The notes beneath the pieces were generated by a model that searched no databases, was not told the origin of the DNA, and was given only the letters and a program-made list of their open reading frames with translations. This document shows positions 1-12,469 of a stretch of 64,000 nt of DNA, piece by piece. The position numbers and the translations under genes were made by a program. Each line of letters opens with the position of its first letter. The first letter of the stretch is position 1. This stretch comes from Gerris lacustris. Taxonomy: Eukaryota > Arthropoda > Insecta > Hemiptera > Gerridae. Location: contig OX578276.1 of assembly GCA_951217055.1 (NCBI GenBank), positions 139,834,013-139,898,012 of the forward strand, given 5' to 3'.

Positions 1-839
1 CGGCCACTTCAGTTGTGACGCCTTTTGCCTGAAATAGGACTTAGATATAAATTTATTCTGCTTCATGGGGATTGTCGTGTCCACAGCATGTTCACCGACT
101 TTTTTCTTACTATTACGTCTCCTCTATGCTCAGCAGATTTTGTGCTATAGGCCGTAGAATATCAATTATGTCACATTAATTAGCCCAGAGTAATAAGAGA
201 GAATGGTTTAGCGATTAGTGAGCCTCTGAAACGATTATACTAAATTTTAAATTAAATTTAATTCCATTAATATAAATTTTTACTGCAAAACCATTGGTTT
301 AGGCGGTAGGAGACAAATTTTGTTAAAATAACGGGATACAACAAATTATTTGTTTTCAAAGTCCCATATTTGATAGCGGATATCTCCTAAACGGTAAGAC
401 ATACAAAATAAGAATAGAATCAGCTGCTGCTCAATCATGCTGTAGAGAATTTATTGAGCTTATTTTTTTATAACCTTTTTTTGCAATGGCGCACTCTTTC
501 CCAGATTTCGGCAAAATAACGGGACACATACTGCTACACCGTTGAGCTAGCTTAGACAGTAGGCCTGAGGACTTTTTCTATTATCACCTGCAAACACATC
601 TAAACACTTCCAAAAAATAAAACAAAATGAATCAATAAATCTGCCTACAAGCCGTTCTTTGACTGAACACTACAAACAACAACTTAGACTGAACAATACA
701 CTGAACACCTCCGCATTTGAAACTGTCTGCACGGATGCAATGCAACGTATTAGTATTTGCTGAATGCTGAAAGAAAAAGATCATAAAAACAAATCTGTGA
801 TTGACGTGAGGTGTTGGAATTTGTTGAGAATGGTTAGGA
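1..839. other. unassigned AT-rich sequence
   Basis: I see no gene or recognised element. The 12-mer AAAATAACGGGA occurs twice (325-336 and 513-524), which hints at a diverged local repeat. The stretch may include the far 3' end of the LINE fossil that follows, but no readable frame is left. Confidence 0.3.
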
Positions 840-1440
840 TATTACGGTAATATCAACATTACACCAACAACATGTAAGGTAGTCGCGCATTTCGCAGTTG
901 CTTGAGTGTGATTGAGGTTGCCCACGATTCACAACTATACGTTGCGTTAGTGTGGGCATATAAACAGTTTTGAAGACAGTAATCTTCTTCTGCTTTGCTA
1001 ATGAACCCTCTGTTCATGGCATGATAGAGTCAGGAGAACCTATTCTCCTGATGTAGTTTCTCTTTGTGAATGTTGATCCGGTGCTTGAGCTTTTGCCTCG
1101 AAATTACCACGGTCTTGGGTCTTGGTTTTAGCGACGTTAACTTTGAGGCCTCTCGATTCGAGTTCCTCCGTCCAGACGTCCTCTAGCTTCTGAAGCTTTT
1201 CTTCTGACTCTCCAGCAACCAGAACAAGGTCATCAGCAAAAACCATCGCCAATAGAGTAAGTGGATGCTGAAGGCAGTTACTACAAGATGGTAACCTCTC
1301 GTTCTAGCTTTACAAGACTTAATGACATAATATCATCCATTAGTGTGATGAATAAGAGTAGGCTCAGGAAATCTCCCTGACTAACTCCGATGTTCGTAGA
1401 AAATTCTTTGGAGCTTGAATTGCAATGCAGGGAGAACATT
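840..1440 (-). pseudogene. LINE (non-LTR) reverse transcriptase fragment, frameshifted
   Basis: Read on the minus strand, this is a piece of a non-LTR retrotransposon reverse transcriptase, the enzyme that copies LINE RNA into DNA at the target. Near 1412-1330 one frame reads NIGVSQGDFLSLLLF followed by MDDIM, matching the family's B-motif (G-x-x-Q-G-x-x-x-S-P-x-L-F). After a frameshift, 1252-1040 opens with VFADDLVLVAG, the catalytic F/Y-A-D-D motif, followed by GLKVNVAKTKT, the usual downstream G-L-x-(I/V)-N-x-x-K-T-K motif. In further frames, 1010-900 gives KTVYMPTLT and CESWA, resembling the thumb-side motif that ends in Y-G-(S/C)-E-x-W. At least three frame changes and a stop after the B-motif show that it is dead. 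The 5' part of the gene and the 3' UTR were not recognised. The clade is undecided. Confidence 0.85.
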
Positions 1441-2618
1441 TTGACCATTCATAACTGCTGTAACTCCACAACCTAAAATATTTAGAAGAAAATACCATAA
1501 CTATTATAAATAAAAATAAATCACAAGTCTCTATTATTCGGGGAATTCTCGAAAGAAATTGGACATAACAAGTAATATAAAAATAAAACAAATTAAATAT
1601 ATTTGAAGACTAACAAAAACAGAAGTAGAGTTGAAGTTACTTTAATAATAAAACAAAATAAGATTACAAATGTTTTAAATGGAAATATTTAATTTTATAA
1701 AGAGTAAAACTAGACGAATATAATTATTAGAATTAACTTTTGTTTTAAATTATAATTATTAAATAAACTTTCATAACCTGTATAACATTGATAAGCGAAC
1801 TTATTTCTGGTAAAATTAATTGTATAAATATGCAAACTAGAAAATAATAATAGATTATATTCAAGGTTTTTTTTTTTCTCTATTATTTTTTTTCAGGTGT
1901 TATTAAATTAAGTTATTTTTGACATGCAATGCAAGCTACGACTGTATTAACACATTTATATTGTATAAATGCTTAACTGTCATAAAAAGAGACTAATTAG
2001 TTAAGATAAAATATGAGGCGGTTATATGATTGTTTCGTGACCAGGTTATCGTAAGTTCGTTCGAAGCTGTAATAGAGTTCAATACACACCGACCAATCAC
2101 TTTTAACATGAATGCCCCTCTTACATTTGCAATCCATAAATAATCAGACAGATTTTTTTTTTTTTTTTTTTTTTTTATACAGTTTAAATATATATATTTA
2201 TTTTATTTTATTTAGAAAACCGTTTAAATTGTAAATGAGTTATAACAAAAGTGTTAAATTGAGTTACAAATCATAATGATCTCGAATGACAATTATTTTT
2301 ATAACTAATGTAAAAAAATCAAAATAGATTATTTTGAACTGTGTCCTGTATTTTATACGTGTTTAGAAATAAACGCAAAGAAATTCGGACTTTTAATTAG
2401 AGTAAAACTCCGATAATCTTATTTATGTTTCGTGACTTGAAACGTGTAAAATGTGTTATTTATAGCTTTTAAATTATTTAGCTTTTTAATTAAGTTAAAA
2501 TAAATAAATATATTTTTATAAATTTGATAATATAGACATAGCACAATAAGCTTTAAATTAATATAAGTGAGAGTATTTCGGGTTTATTATTGGTATAAGT
2601 TCAAAATGAATTAAACAA
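1441..2618. other. unassigned AT-rich sequence with poly-T tract
   Basis: Very AT-rich, with a 24-base T run at 2153-2176 followed by TATATATTTATTTTATTTTA-like sequence. I recognise no coding or structural element. Confidence 0.3.
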
Positions 2619-3352
2619 TCAAGTGTGTGCTCGTCAGCACACAGCACACAGCGAGGGTCCGTAGGCCACCACACTGTATAGTTTAAGTAGTACCCTATTG
2701 ATGGTGTTTTTTAAAATGCTAAAAAGCTTACTTTGAACTCTCCTATGGGTCTGATATTCTCAAAACACATAAACAAACTTCCGATAAAGTATTTTTTTGC
2801 CACTCAACCGGACTACAACCATAAAAATACACCGAAAAGACCATAATTATAAAAAAAAACGTATTTTGTCATTAAAAAATAAAATAATTTTTTTTTTCGA
2901 AATTTCCAAAAAATTGTATCTTTACTTTTGTTTGAAGAATGTTTAGGAATTTTTTCAGATTTTTTGCACTTCACATAAGCGAGATAGAGGGAGCGGGGGA
3001 CACGTTTCATACCCGCTTCAAACTCGCCTACGATCGCCCTATCAAAGTTATAACCAAAGAATTATATATTTTTGTAATCAGCTCGACGTACCCTTTCATA
3101 TGATACCCCACGGTGGTGTCGAAAAAAAAACATTTTTAATCCTTAAGTTTTTTTACCCTAATTTTTTTGAAAATTTTTTCTTTTAAGTCGCTATATTTTT
3201 AAAATATGTGTGTAGGTACAGGTACAAGGCACATACATGCCAAATTTCAAAGTAATCGGACGAAAGGTGTAGCCGTGAGAGCAGGCGACCGGACGGACGG
3301 ACAGACACACGCAGGAAAATATAAGGGTCTTTGGTTTTTACCTACGGACCCT
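2619..3352 (+). mobile_element. R2 dispersed element, inverted ends AGGGTCCGTAGG
   Basis: The 12-mer AGGGTCCGTAGG (2654-2665) is matched by its reverse complement CCTACGGACCCT at 3341-3352. Outside the left copy lies a hairpin, TGTGTGCT-CGTC-AGCACACA (2624-2643). Homologous copies sit in opposite orientation at 43770-44050, with the same hairpin, and at 49255-49875. The interior has a GGACGGACGGACAGAC tract, common in insect non-autonomous repeats. No transposase frame is present, so this is a non-autonomous element of unassigned superfamily. Confidence 0.7.
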
Positions 3353-3402
3353 AAAAATAACGATCGAGCTAGCGCTTGAATAGTTATTACTAATAATTAT
3401 TT

Positions 3403-3852
3403 GAAAAAATAGTCTGTCAATTTGTGTGGCACATAATTTCCTCGCTCCTATTTCACATACTTTAAAGATTTTATGCTTTTACAACCTACTATTATCAAAT
3501 TTATTAAATTTTACCCCGTTTTGTAAATCTGACAAACTGGGTTTGATTTTTTATCTGAATTAAAGTATCAATTTAGCAAAATTTAAAGAGCGCTTACGCT
3601 TGAATTTAATCTGGGGCTACCTGCGGGCTATGTCTAACATTTAAATTTTATAAAAAAATGATAATTACTTTTGAAGATGTAGTTGTAAATAAATGTATGG
3701 TTGAGAACATATGGTAGAGAAATAAATGGTTGAAACTTATAAGCAGAAGGTGAAACTTATATGGGATCAACAATGGTCTAGTTTTATGTCCTATCGTCCA
3801 AATTTAAAAAAAAACCGAGTAGTTTTTAATATATGTTGGTTCGCAAAAATTG
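3403..3852 (+). repeat. R1 repeat copy (3'-truncated)
   Basis: R1 is the commonest dispersed family here, about 600 bp long. It starts near CTGCCAATTTGTGTGGCACA and ends in two hairpins, CGTTCTTCAGAACG and GCTTCCGTTACCTTCGGTAA followed by GCTCGGAAGC. This copy begins at GTCTGTCAATTTGTGTGGCA and stops after ATATGTTGGTTCGCAAAAAT, so it lacks the GACAGAC tract and the terminal hairpins. No coding potential is visible. Confidence 0.75.
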
Positions 3853-4577
3853 GAAGCTTGTATTTCACTGGAAATATAAATATATTATGCTTTATTTGTA
3901 TTTCGATGGATTGACACAAGTTATGATTGCAACATATCTTTATTTTTATAATAATACCAAATATTTCGTTTTAGGTGACAACGAAAAAATTATGGGCCAA
4001 ATTGATGTCTTGATTTGTTCTTGTGATATGACAACTAACTATATATACAGTATTTAGGTAAAGTCGATTCAGTAGTTTTTTGGTTAACTGCTTCTAATAT
4101 ACACTGAATAATTCAGCATCATTGTAACAAGCCGAACTCTAACGTAACATTGCAGAGTATGATTATTTCTGTTATGTTGTTTGTTTTATTAATTAAATTT
4201 AAATAAAAGAGACGTTTTCCTTATTCGTTCTAACTCTAACCTTGTATATTTCTGAACAGTATCAATGAATACATACATGATAGATAAATATACGGTTCTA
4301 TTTTTACAAGCTTTTATTTAACTTGCAATGTTTGCATGCATCTTCGGGTCAAATCTGGCAACTGAATTTTAAAGCAGTTATCCTCGACCAAATGAATTGC
4401 AATTTTGCATACACGTTTAGTTTGGATGACAATTCCTGGTTAGCTAAGTGACGTCATTCTAAATCCAATATGGTGGGCAGTTCAAGATGGTGGACTAGTT
4501 ATTTTTTAAGCACGCCCATGATATGGGTATCAAATGAAAGGGTTTGCTAATAAGATGCGAATAAAAGCTTGTTTTTA
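3853..4577. other. unassigned, with diverged repeat fragments
   Basis: No gene is visible. At 4455-4560 it contains phrases such as CAAGATGGTGG and GGGTATCAAATGAAAGG that recur in this window's R2-like and TTTAGGGTTTC-type repeats, so at least part of it is old repeat DNA. Confidence 0.3.
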
Positions 4578-4980
4578 ATAGTGCATTACGCATCTAGTGC
4601 GGAAAGTAGCATTTTGCATGCGAGTGCGGAGTTTGCTCCGAGCGACAGGCGAGGGTAGTAAAACACTCGAGCAAAGCAAAATGCAGTTTTCGCATGATTT
4701 CCGTACCGTACTTTACGATTGTAGGATTTTAACAATAAATACCCAAGAAACAGTTACTTTAATTAATCAAACAGCAAATTAGTTTAGTTAAAAGTAAACA
4801 AACACGCTAATCGAGTGATAAAGTGAAGAACTCTTATTAATTTCCGCACTAGTGCGGAAATAAAGAAGAATTATGAAACGCGCATGCGCAATGAATACAA
4901 CTACGAAAAGACACACTTTTTACGCATCTAAACCTAAACAGAGATAAAACGTTTATAGATATTTCGTATCAATCGTAGAT
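4578..4980 (+). mobile_element. C element copy 1, internally deleted
   Basis: The left end, ATAGTGCATTACGCATCTAG then TGCGGAAAGTAGCATTTTGC, and the right end, ATCAATCGTAGATAA, match the other C copies at 21168, 31817, 37690 and 38212. Near the left end GTGCGGAAAGTAGCATTTTG and an inverted partner (CAAAATGCAGTTTTCGCA) form a foldback. A mid-element palindrome, TTTCCGCACTAGTGCGGAAA, is at 4841-4860. The conserved small ORF found in the longer copies is deleted here. Confidence 0.75.
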
Positions 4981-6258
4981 AATATTTTTTTATATTCACC
5001 CGATGACGACTTGTACTTGACGTGTATGTAATTTTATTTTATTAATTATTATTGTTTAACGTGTAATAAAATCATATTATTTTTAGTTTTATTCTATATA
5101 TTATCAATGAAAGATTTTGTTTAATATATAAATAGAAAAGAACTGAGATTACTAAAAGTACTTACGTATTTATAACGTTAAATGAATTTGGTTCAAGATG
5201 TTAAATTTAATAACTAATGTTGCAAAACTACATTAATTTCATATTTTTAAAAGGAACTGTTATAAAATGTTAATTATATTTGTATTGCAGAATAAAAAAC
5301 ATGACAGAAGATGACCTTATAACAGGGTCGACACCTCTCGAATGAAATAGTGATAGGGTTTTATTACATCTGTTCAGTAATCCATTACTGATATACTTAA
5401 TAGGTGGTTAAAACACCTTTTTATGGGAAATAATTAATCAATATTAATACATACGCTATTGCATGTATGTCGCAAAATTTTCAATCGGTCGTCCATGTTA
5501 ACCACAATGAAATTATGTTTGGTCTCAGATAGATTTCTTTTCATAATAATAATTTCACGAGTTTGGTTATTTGAATGTTTATAGTTGTATGTAAAACAAA
5601 TTAATTAATTGCTTATTAAAATTAATAAAGTTGAGTGAATGTATACAAATTTATAATATTATTCCTTTATTTTCCTTGTTATATAAAAAAATGGATGGAA
5701 AAAGATGATAAAATATGGCCGTGATGATTGGAATTGTAACAATGAGTCGAGTTGATATTGATTGTGGTTTGAGTTGTCCTTGTAAAGAATTGAAGTATTC
5801 TTAGAACCTTTAAATCTTCCTTTTTTATATATAATAAGAAGAAAGAATCTCAAGATGGAGTCTCTATTTACTTGTTCCGCTTTCCTGACTCAACAAGCAA
5901 AGCCCGGGCAAAACACTAACCAGTACAAATAATAGAGGCAAAAACCCCGCACCGCCCACTTCCTCCCATCTCTCTCTTTCTCTCAGCTGCTTTTCCCTTG
6001 TTTCTTCAGCTTGTTTTATCACGCTTAACCTAGTAATAGAGAAAGTATTTGACCATGATAATAAATATAAGCTGCTTCCTTATTTTTAATGAAAACTTCA
6101 CGCGTATTAAGCACCCTTTTAGTTCTAATATGTATTTAATTTAAAAAAAAAAAGTAATAAACAAGAAAATGTATATATATTTTTTTATACATCATTTTAG
6201 ATTAATAAGTTGAACTGTTGACCTGGTATAAAAAGGAATCTGCTAAGTATACATTATA
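4981..6258. other. unassigned AT-rich sequence
   Basis: I see no gene, RNA or element with defined ends. A pyrimidine-rich patch (CTCCCATCTCTCTCTTTCTC) lies near 5963-5990. Without a neighbouring exon I do not call it a splice acceptor. Confidence 0.25.
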
Positions 6259-6992
6259 CAGGGTGGTCAAAATGTCTCTCTCCCCCCCCCCCCCCCCTCT
6301 TAACTTTTGAACGGTTTGAGATAAATTATTAATGAAATTTGGGGGATCCGTACCATATAAAAGGAAGTTTTCGTGCAATCGCACACTAGGGGCAACCACG
6401 CACTTAGCCCCCAGGCCACCCAACTTCAAAATTTCAAATTAGAGTACATATTTTTGATAGCATATTTGGATTAAAAAATAGTAAAATTTTACTTGAAACT
6501 TTTTTTTTCTATCACCAATATTTTACCCCCTATATGGGGCAAAAGTTTAAAAATGGCTGATTTCAAAGCCTGGGGGCAAAATAGTGGTTGCCCCTAGCAC
6601 GCGAGTGGATGAATAGACACATCCCTTATACTCGGTAGATACCCTAAGTTACATTAATTTATTTCAAACGGTTTAGATTTTATAACAATATGTTTTATAA
6701 TATTTTCGGAAGGGTTATTTTGCTATCTTTGCCCCTGTATAGGGGGCAAAATATTGGAGATAGAAAAAAAGTGTCAAGTAAAATTTTTTTTTTTTTTACC
6801 GTAGAATTCAAATATGCTATCAAAAATAAACACTCCAATTTGAAATGTTGAAGTTGGGTGGCCTGGGGGTAAAGTGGATGGTTGCCCCTAGTGCGGGATT
6901 GCATGAAAACAAACTTCCCTTCATGTGGTACGGATCTCCCAAGTTTCTTTAATTTATCTCAAACCGTTCAAAAGTTAAGAGAGACCACCCTG
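6259..6992. mobile_element. M1 long foldback element flanked by TA
   Basis: The element starts CAGGGTGGTC and ends GACCACCCTG, with TA on both sides (6257-6258 and 6993-6994), which fits a 2 bp TA target duplication. The two arms are similar in inverted orientation over roughly 300 bp: both contain the AACCGTTCAAAAGTTAAGAG segment, the GGGGGCAAAATATTGG segment, and a GTTGCCCCTAG segment. This is the layout of a non-autonomous TA-targeting (mariner/Tc1-like) foldback. No transposase remains. A 16-base C run (6282-6297) sits in the left arm. A single right arm recurs at 28690-29004. Confidence 0.8.
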
Positions 6993-8577
6993 TATATACA
7001 CCTAAGTCAGCAATTCTGGGTCAGCAATATTCTTACTTACCAGCTAGCACAGGAAGCATTCAGAAGCATCTTCAGGGGAATGTCCTACTTCACATCTCTC
7101 ATAAACCTAGGACATGAACACCCTTGAACATGATTCTAAGGAGCGAAACGTCGGGATGAACACCCGAGACGCGGTCGCTACCGGAAGACCTAGTGCTTCA
7201 TTATAATTCTAACCACGGAAGCCTAACTTTAATAATTTGTAATAACAATTATTTATTTTATTATTCATATAAGTCTTATTTAGAAAAATTTGGGGACTCC
7301 CTGCTCGATTGCTTTTTTTAAGTAAATACGAAGTTTGCCTTACTTAACTATTAGCCATCTAAGTGAATTTATTTTTTACCCAAGGGCCCTCTTATTAAAC
7401 TTCAAAATAATTAAATAAGCTAAGAGCCCTTAAGCCAGTCTAAGACCCCAGTCAAAAGCACACGCTGCAAGTATCGATGTATATTTATCGTGTTAACTTT
7501 AGAGTTTCAGAAGTCTTAGAAGTTTACACACGTATCGTGAGATCTGAATTACGGTGTTATGTCGCCTTGGGCAACAATTTACAGCTTATTCTCTCGTCTT
7601 TATCATTTTACACAACCTCTTTCTCTTTTACATACAAAATTAAATACAATAATCGTATATTTTTCTATTATGCGCATTAATATATTATATGCTTTTGAAT
7701 AACCTATTATTATTATTTGACGAGCACTTTTTAACCTTTTACTGGTATATTGCAAACAAATTTAGAATATTTACGGCTTTTTTATATACTTACATTACAT
7801 TATTGGTGAAGTGTATCATAAGTTAGCAACTCGTTAACTTCATTCAAATTTTCATATAAGTTAACTGTTAGATTATCTTACATCAAATGCGAGCCTGGAG
7901 CATAAGGATTTTAGCATATTCTTATCCTCTAAAAACAACCTACTACAGCCAAGAAACCCTACATTCTTTGTGGCAACGATCAACACAAACTTATTCTTCC
8001 CTTTACTAGTATTCACCCACTGATTTTAAAAACAAAGCAAAAACAATGCAGCATAATTTCAATCATAGTGAACTATCTAACTGATAACTTAAAAAAGTAT
8101 AGTACCTATATTATGCAAAAAAAAGTTTACTTAATAAATAGAGGAAAGACAAAAATATTCAATGGATTTACTTAATCGTACTCGTCTCATTGCAATATTA
8201 TAAATTTATTCCCTTGATTCTATGATCAAATAAAATATACTAACTTATTTCTGGTAAACCTCAGGTTTTATCTTTGGCGACTATCACTAAAATATTTTCA
8301 CATAAGATATTATTGTTTGTTAAGAATTATTTTTTAGTTTCCAATCAGTTCCAATCATTGGTGTAGGTGGAAAACGCTGAGCTTCCCGGAACCATCTTTC
8401 TCTTATATATTTGTCATGCTACACAGATAATTGTCATTTAAAATTCTCGATTATGTATAGAGTCGTGAAAAACTGCTATAATAAACTCGATTGTTGTTTA
8501 AAAACATACTTGGATATATTATACATTCATCACTAATAGAGAGACGGAAAACAAATAGAAATTGCGTATTATAATTA
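6993..8577. other. unassigned; possible retroelement end near 7010-7220
   Basis: Between 7060 and 7180 the sequence GAAGCATCTTCAGG is followed by AAGGAGCGAAACGTCGGGAT. This is the style of hairpin-plus-GAAAC sequence seen near ends of some retroelements, but no inverted partner or coding frame supports it. The rest is AT-rich and unrecognised. Confidence 0.25.
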
Positions 8578-9305
8578 TACTAGCCGGATCGGTGCGCTTC
8601 GCGCACAGAAATAATAATAGTGTGTTACATATATTGTTTTAATAATAATTAAAACAATATATGTAATTATATATCATTATTGTTACATTTCGTATTTTAG
8701 TAGAAGTAGGTTATATTTTTTTTATGCATTTTCAATTATTCTATTTTATTCTACATTCAATTTTCAATTTTAGTTACAATAAGTCTATATGTAACAAATT
8801 TAAGATCTTTAAATCCACTGGAAGCTAAGATAATAGTATCTGATTAAATCCAAGATGGCGCCCATATGTTGAAGTGAAAGTACCTTTAATTTTCTTTTTT
8901 AGCTACCATAGGTCTATGTACCAAATTTCAGATCCCTAGGTCCACTGGAAGCTGAGTTAATAGAGAGTTATTAAATCCAAGATGGTGGTTGTAATTCAAT
9001 ATGGTGACCATATGTAGAAGTGAAAGTACCTTTAATTTTCTTCTTTATCTACCACAAGTCTATGTATCAAATTTTAGATCTCTAGGTCCACTGGAAGCTG
9101 AGATAATTGAATGTGAATAAATCCAAGATGGCGGCTATAATTCAATATGGCGGACATATATCGAAATCAAAATGACCGCACTTTTCTGTTTATGGTACAC
9201 TCTATCTATGTACCAAATTTCAAATCTTTATGTCAATGGGAAGTAGGAGAATTTTTGATCAATCAGTCACTGTGTCACTCTTACTTTTATATACATATAG
9301 ATTAA
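8578..9305 (+). repeat. dispersed-type repeat built of ~125 bp tandem modules
   Basis: It opens at ACTAGCCGGATCGGTGCGCT and closes at ACTTTTATATACATATAGAT, a start and end style common to small insect repeats. Inside are about four diverged modules. Each has a GTCTATGTACCAAATTTCAG-like segment, then AGGTCCACTGGAAGCTGAG, then AAATCCAAGATGG, then GAAGTGAAAGTACCTTTAAT. No open frame crosses them. The superfamily is unknown. Confidence 0.6.
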
Positions 9306-11204
9306 AAAATTATCAGCACTACAACTGTCATGAGAGCCGACTCAATTGAATATCTCAATCCCAGATAATTATTTGTATATTCACCACTTCAAACACAACC
9401 TTTAATGTTGTTGCTTGCACATTCTTGTTTGCGTTCTGAGTGATGAAGCTTGTTTAATTTATCTGTTTTGATTCGGTTATGGCGAGATCTTTGTACAGAG
9501 ATTTGTCCTTTTATGTTAAAAATATATAATTTTTTTTACATATATTTAGAAGATTTTTTATTTATTTTTATTACATTTTACAGTTTTTACATTAAAAATA
9601 CATAAGTTAAATTATAGTATCTGTTATATAATTATTGTAAGTTGTAACAAATTGAAAACAGTTCACTATGAGTAGAAGTGTCACTCATCCCCGGTGTCCT
9701 GGCTGGTTTCGTCGATGTCCCTGTCAGTTGTCAAATCCGGCTGTAAAATGCTTAAAATAGTTAAAATAATGTCTAAAAACGATTTGGCATCTACATAAAT
9801 TATTTTAACAGGCGCTCTTTCTTGGATTTCTCTGCTAAACGTTTTGTTTTTATATGCAAAGTACATAACATTTCTTACTTACTTTGGTACCTTCCATCTC
9901 AACGAATAGTTACGTCAACTCTTGATAATTCAAACATTCATTAATACATACCTCTCAATAATCCGAAGCAAATGCTTGGTCCCCAGAAAAGCTCTCGGTA
10001 TTTCGAAGAAAAGCAATGCAATTTGGTACACTAAGTAATTCGAAGTATTTATTTATTTTGTGTGAGTATTTCTCATTTATATTTATTTATTTCTCATTTA
10101 TTATTTTATATTTTCTCATATTCGCATTTTCGCATATTCTCATTTTCGCATTTATTATCAATTGTCATAGAAATATTTCTAATTTATACATTAAATAATG
10201 GATAATAATATAGTAATTCCAACAGTACCTTACTCTCCTCGTCATGGGCTCTAGCAAAAATGCTGCTGATTGCACTAATTTGACCTATAACACGAGTGAA
10301 AGATGTTACCCTATGAGATTCTTAACAATTTTTTGAAAGCATAATTGTATGATACTTACTTAATAAGTGGTCTAAAATATGTCTAAGTTTCTGAAAGTCT
10401 AATTTTAAAAACATTTTTGGGGAAAGGCCCCCGGAACCCCCTACACTTAAAATATGGCAAGCCTAACCATAAGTGTATATAAAATAAATTCTGAAGAAGG
10501 TAAAGAATACCGTTGTGTAATAAATAAAGAATAAACCAAGAAATAAATAAAGTTAGATCAGAAAATATTTGCAGCATTTTGTTATTATAGCATTCTCTGA
10601 TGCTTTAAGCTGACACTTTATTTTTACAAAAAAACGCATTTAATCTTTTCGGTATACACATCATCTTGTCGATATAATAACGTCAGGAAAAAGTGTTGTA
10701 ACCTGCTACGTATAATATGACCTTAAAAAGTTCTTTTTTTAAAAAAAGAAAGAACGTTAGCGGTGAGGATAAAGCATGAATGAATAAAGGAAGGAACTAA
10801 CAATAAGGTTTGGAGCTACAAGAAGGAAGAAGGGGGAGAAGATAGCACCTGAGACCTGAGAGTCTCCCGGACCCCGGGACCGCATATCCGCTTGAAACAC
10901 GGCACTCTCCCTACAGCTCTAGACTACACTGTAACATAACCCCATTTATTATTAGTGCTACCTTTCTACCGAGGGAGAACAACCCTCACAGCATAGCATC
11001 ACAAAGCTCAAGCACATACAAGAGTACCAGCATGCTTTACCAAGAAAACATTTACCGCAGGCTAAAGAGAGAGAACAAAAAAATCTACAGTCACCGCCTC
11101 TTAATCTATCATCAACACTTTAAACATGCTCTTATATTCACCACCAACCACCAAAATAACCCCATTTTACTCTTGTTTACTTTTTAAAATATACTCGAAT
11201 TGTA
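9306..11204. other. unassigned AT-rich sequence
   Basis: No gene is supported. The frames here are short and dominated by F, I, Y and L. A foldback of about 26 bases, GTTCTTTTTTT then AAAAAAAGAAAGAAC, lies at 10730-10755. A GC-richer patch (CTCCCGGACCCCGGGACCGC) at 10863-10882 has no recognisable context. Confidence 0.25.
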
Positions 11205-11735
11205 AAATAGTCTGCCAATGTGTGTGCCACGTCCTATTTTGTATACTTTAATGATTTTATAGCTTTACGACATAAATGTAAGAATTGTTTGGATTTTTTT
11301 TACATGAATTAAAGTATCAATTTAGCAAAATTTAAAGAGCGCAGACGGTAAAAACTAATGTGGAGCGATCTGTCTGATGGCTAGTTTTTCGACAAACCAT
11401 CCAAATGTCATAAAAGTCTAATGACTTTTGAAGATATATGTGAACATATAGATATGTTTGTGCGCATGTTGAAAAGAAACAAATGTGCGTGGAAGGTTTA
11501 AACTTATATGGGACCAACAATAGACTAATAATAACCTGCCATTCAGATTTCATTAAAATTGGACAATTTGTCTTTAAGCTAGGTTGGTTGGAGAGACCGA
11601 CAGACACACCGTTCCCTGTTGTCTGAAACGGATTTCTGTCATGGAATTTTTGAAATCGGAGAAATAAAAATTCATTCTTCAGAACGATCACATAGCTTCA
11701 TTTTGCCTTAGCTAAGCTCGGAAGCAAAATAAAAA
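11205..11735 (+). repeat. R1 repeat copy (near full length)
   Basis: It runs from TAGTCTGCCAATGTGTGTGCCA through AAAGAGCGCAGACGGT and the GACCGACAGACACAC tract to GAACGATCACATAGC and GCTAAGCTCGGAAGCAAAAT, the family's 3' hairpin end. The open frame that reads it backwards on the minus strand is a repeat shadow, not a gene. Confidence 0.75.
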
Positions 11736-11875
11736 AAAAAATAAATAATAATATAGAGTGTAATGTGGATACTTAAGGTATAATATATATAGATAATCTC
11801 AGTTAGATTTCAACGTTTCAGCTTATAGCATTTTCAGGATAATCTATTTACTAATGTTTGACAAAGAAGCAATGG

Positions 11876-12132
11876 GTGCAGAAGGTTGAAACTTATATGG
11901 GACAATCCATGGGCTAATTATGACTTACCATCCAAATTTCTTTCAAATCAGACGGGTGATTTTTAAGATAATATGTTGGTTCGCAAAAATTGAGCAACAG
12001 ATTTAAAAAAACGGGGAGAAAAATTAAATAAATTTGACAAACAATAGGTTGTAAAATAATAAAATCATTAAATTTTACGATATAGGATGCGAGGAAGCTA
12101 TGTACCACGCTAATTGGCAGACTATTTTTAGA
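11876..12132. repeat. two R1 fragments in opposite orientation
   Basis: 11876-11992 is a plus-strand R1 middle segment (AGAAGGTTGAAACTTATATG to ATATGTTGGTTCGCAAAAAT). 11999-12132 is a minus-strand R1 start segment, ending in AGGATGCGAGGAAGCTATGT and GGCAGACTATTTTTA. They abut directly, so the junction records a deletion or inversion inside a repeat cluster. Confidence 0.65.
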
Positions 12133-12469
12133 GAGATGGAAAGCATTCTTTCTTTCTGTAATTACCTATCTTGATATATGATCGGGGCCTTAGAGGAACA
12201 CCATAAAATAAACTAACCATCTATTACACGAAATTGATCGCTAAAACACAATTCTAAGAGATGTTAGATTTTTTTATAGAGATTTTTTAGATCTTTTTTT
12301 ATATATCTTTTACAGAAACCTTTAATTTCTAATATTAAAACACAGTAGCTTGATTGTTTTCTTAATGAAATTATTCAGCGTATCGCAGAAAAGACAAGAA
12401 ATAAGCTATCACTGAGATTAACTTTAACTAAACTTACCGATGGTTACAATACGTTTTAATAATTAATAA

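Noticed and set aside
2813..3010. 65-codon minus frame with basic residues
   Set aside because: It lies inside the R2 repeat and is not conserved in the R2 copies at 43.8 and 49.5 kb.
11332..11691. 119-codon minus frame
   Set aside because: It lies wholly within an R1 copy and is not kept in other R1 copies.
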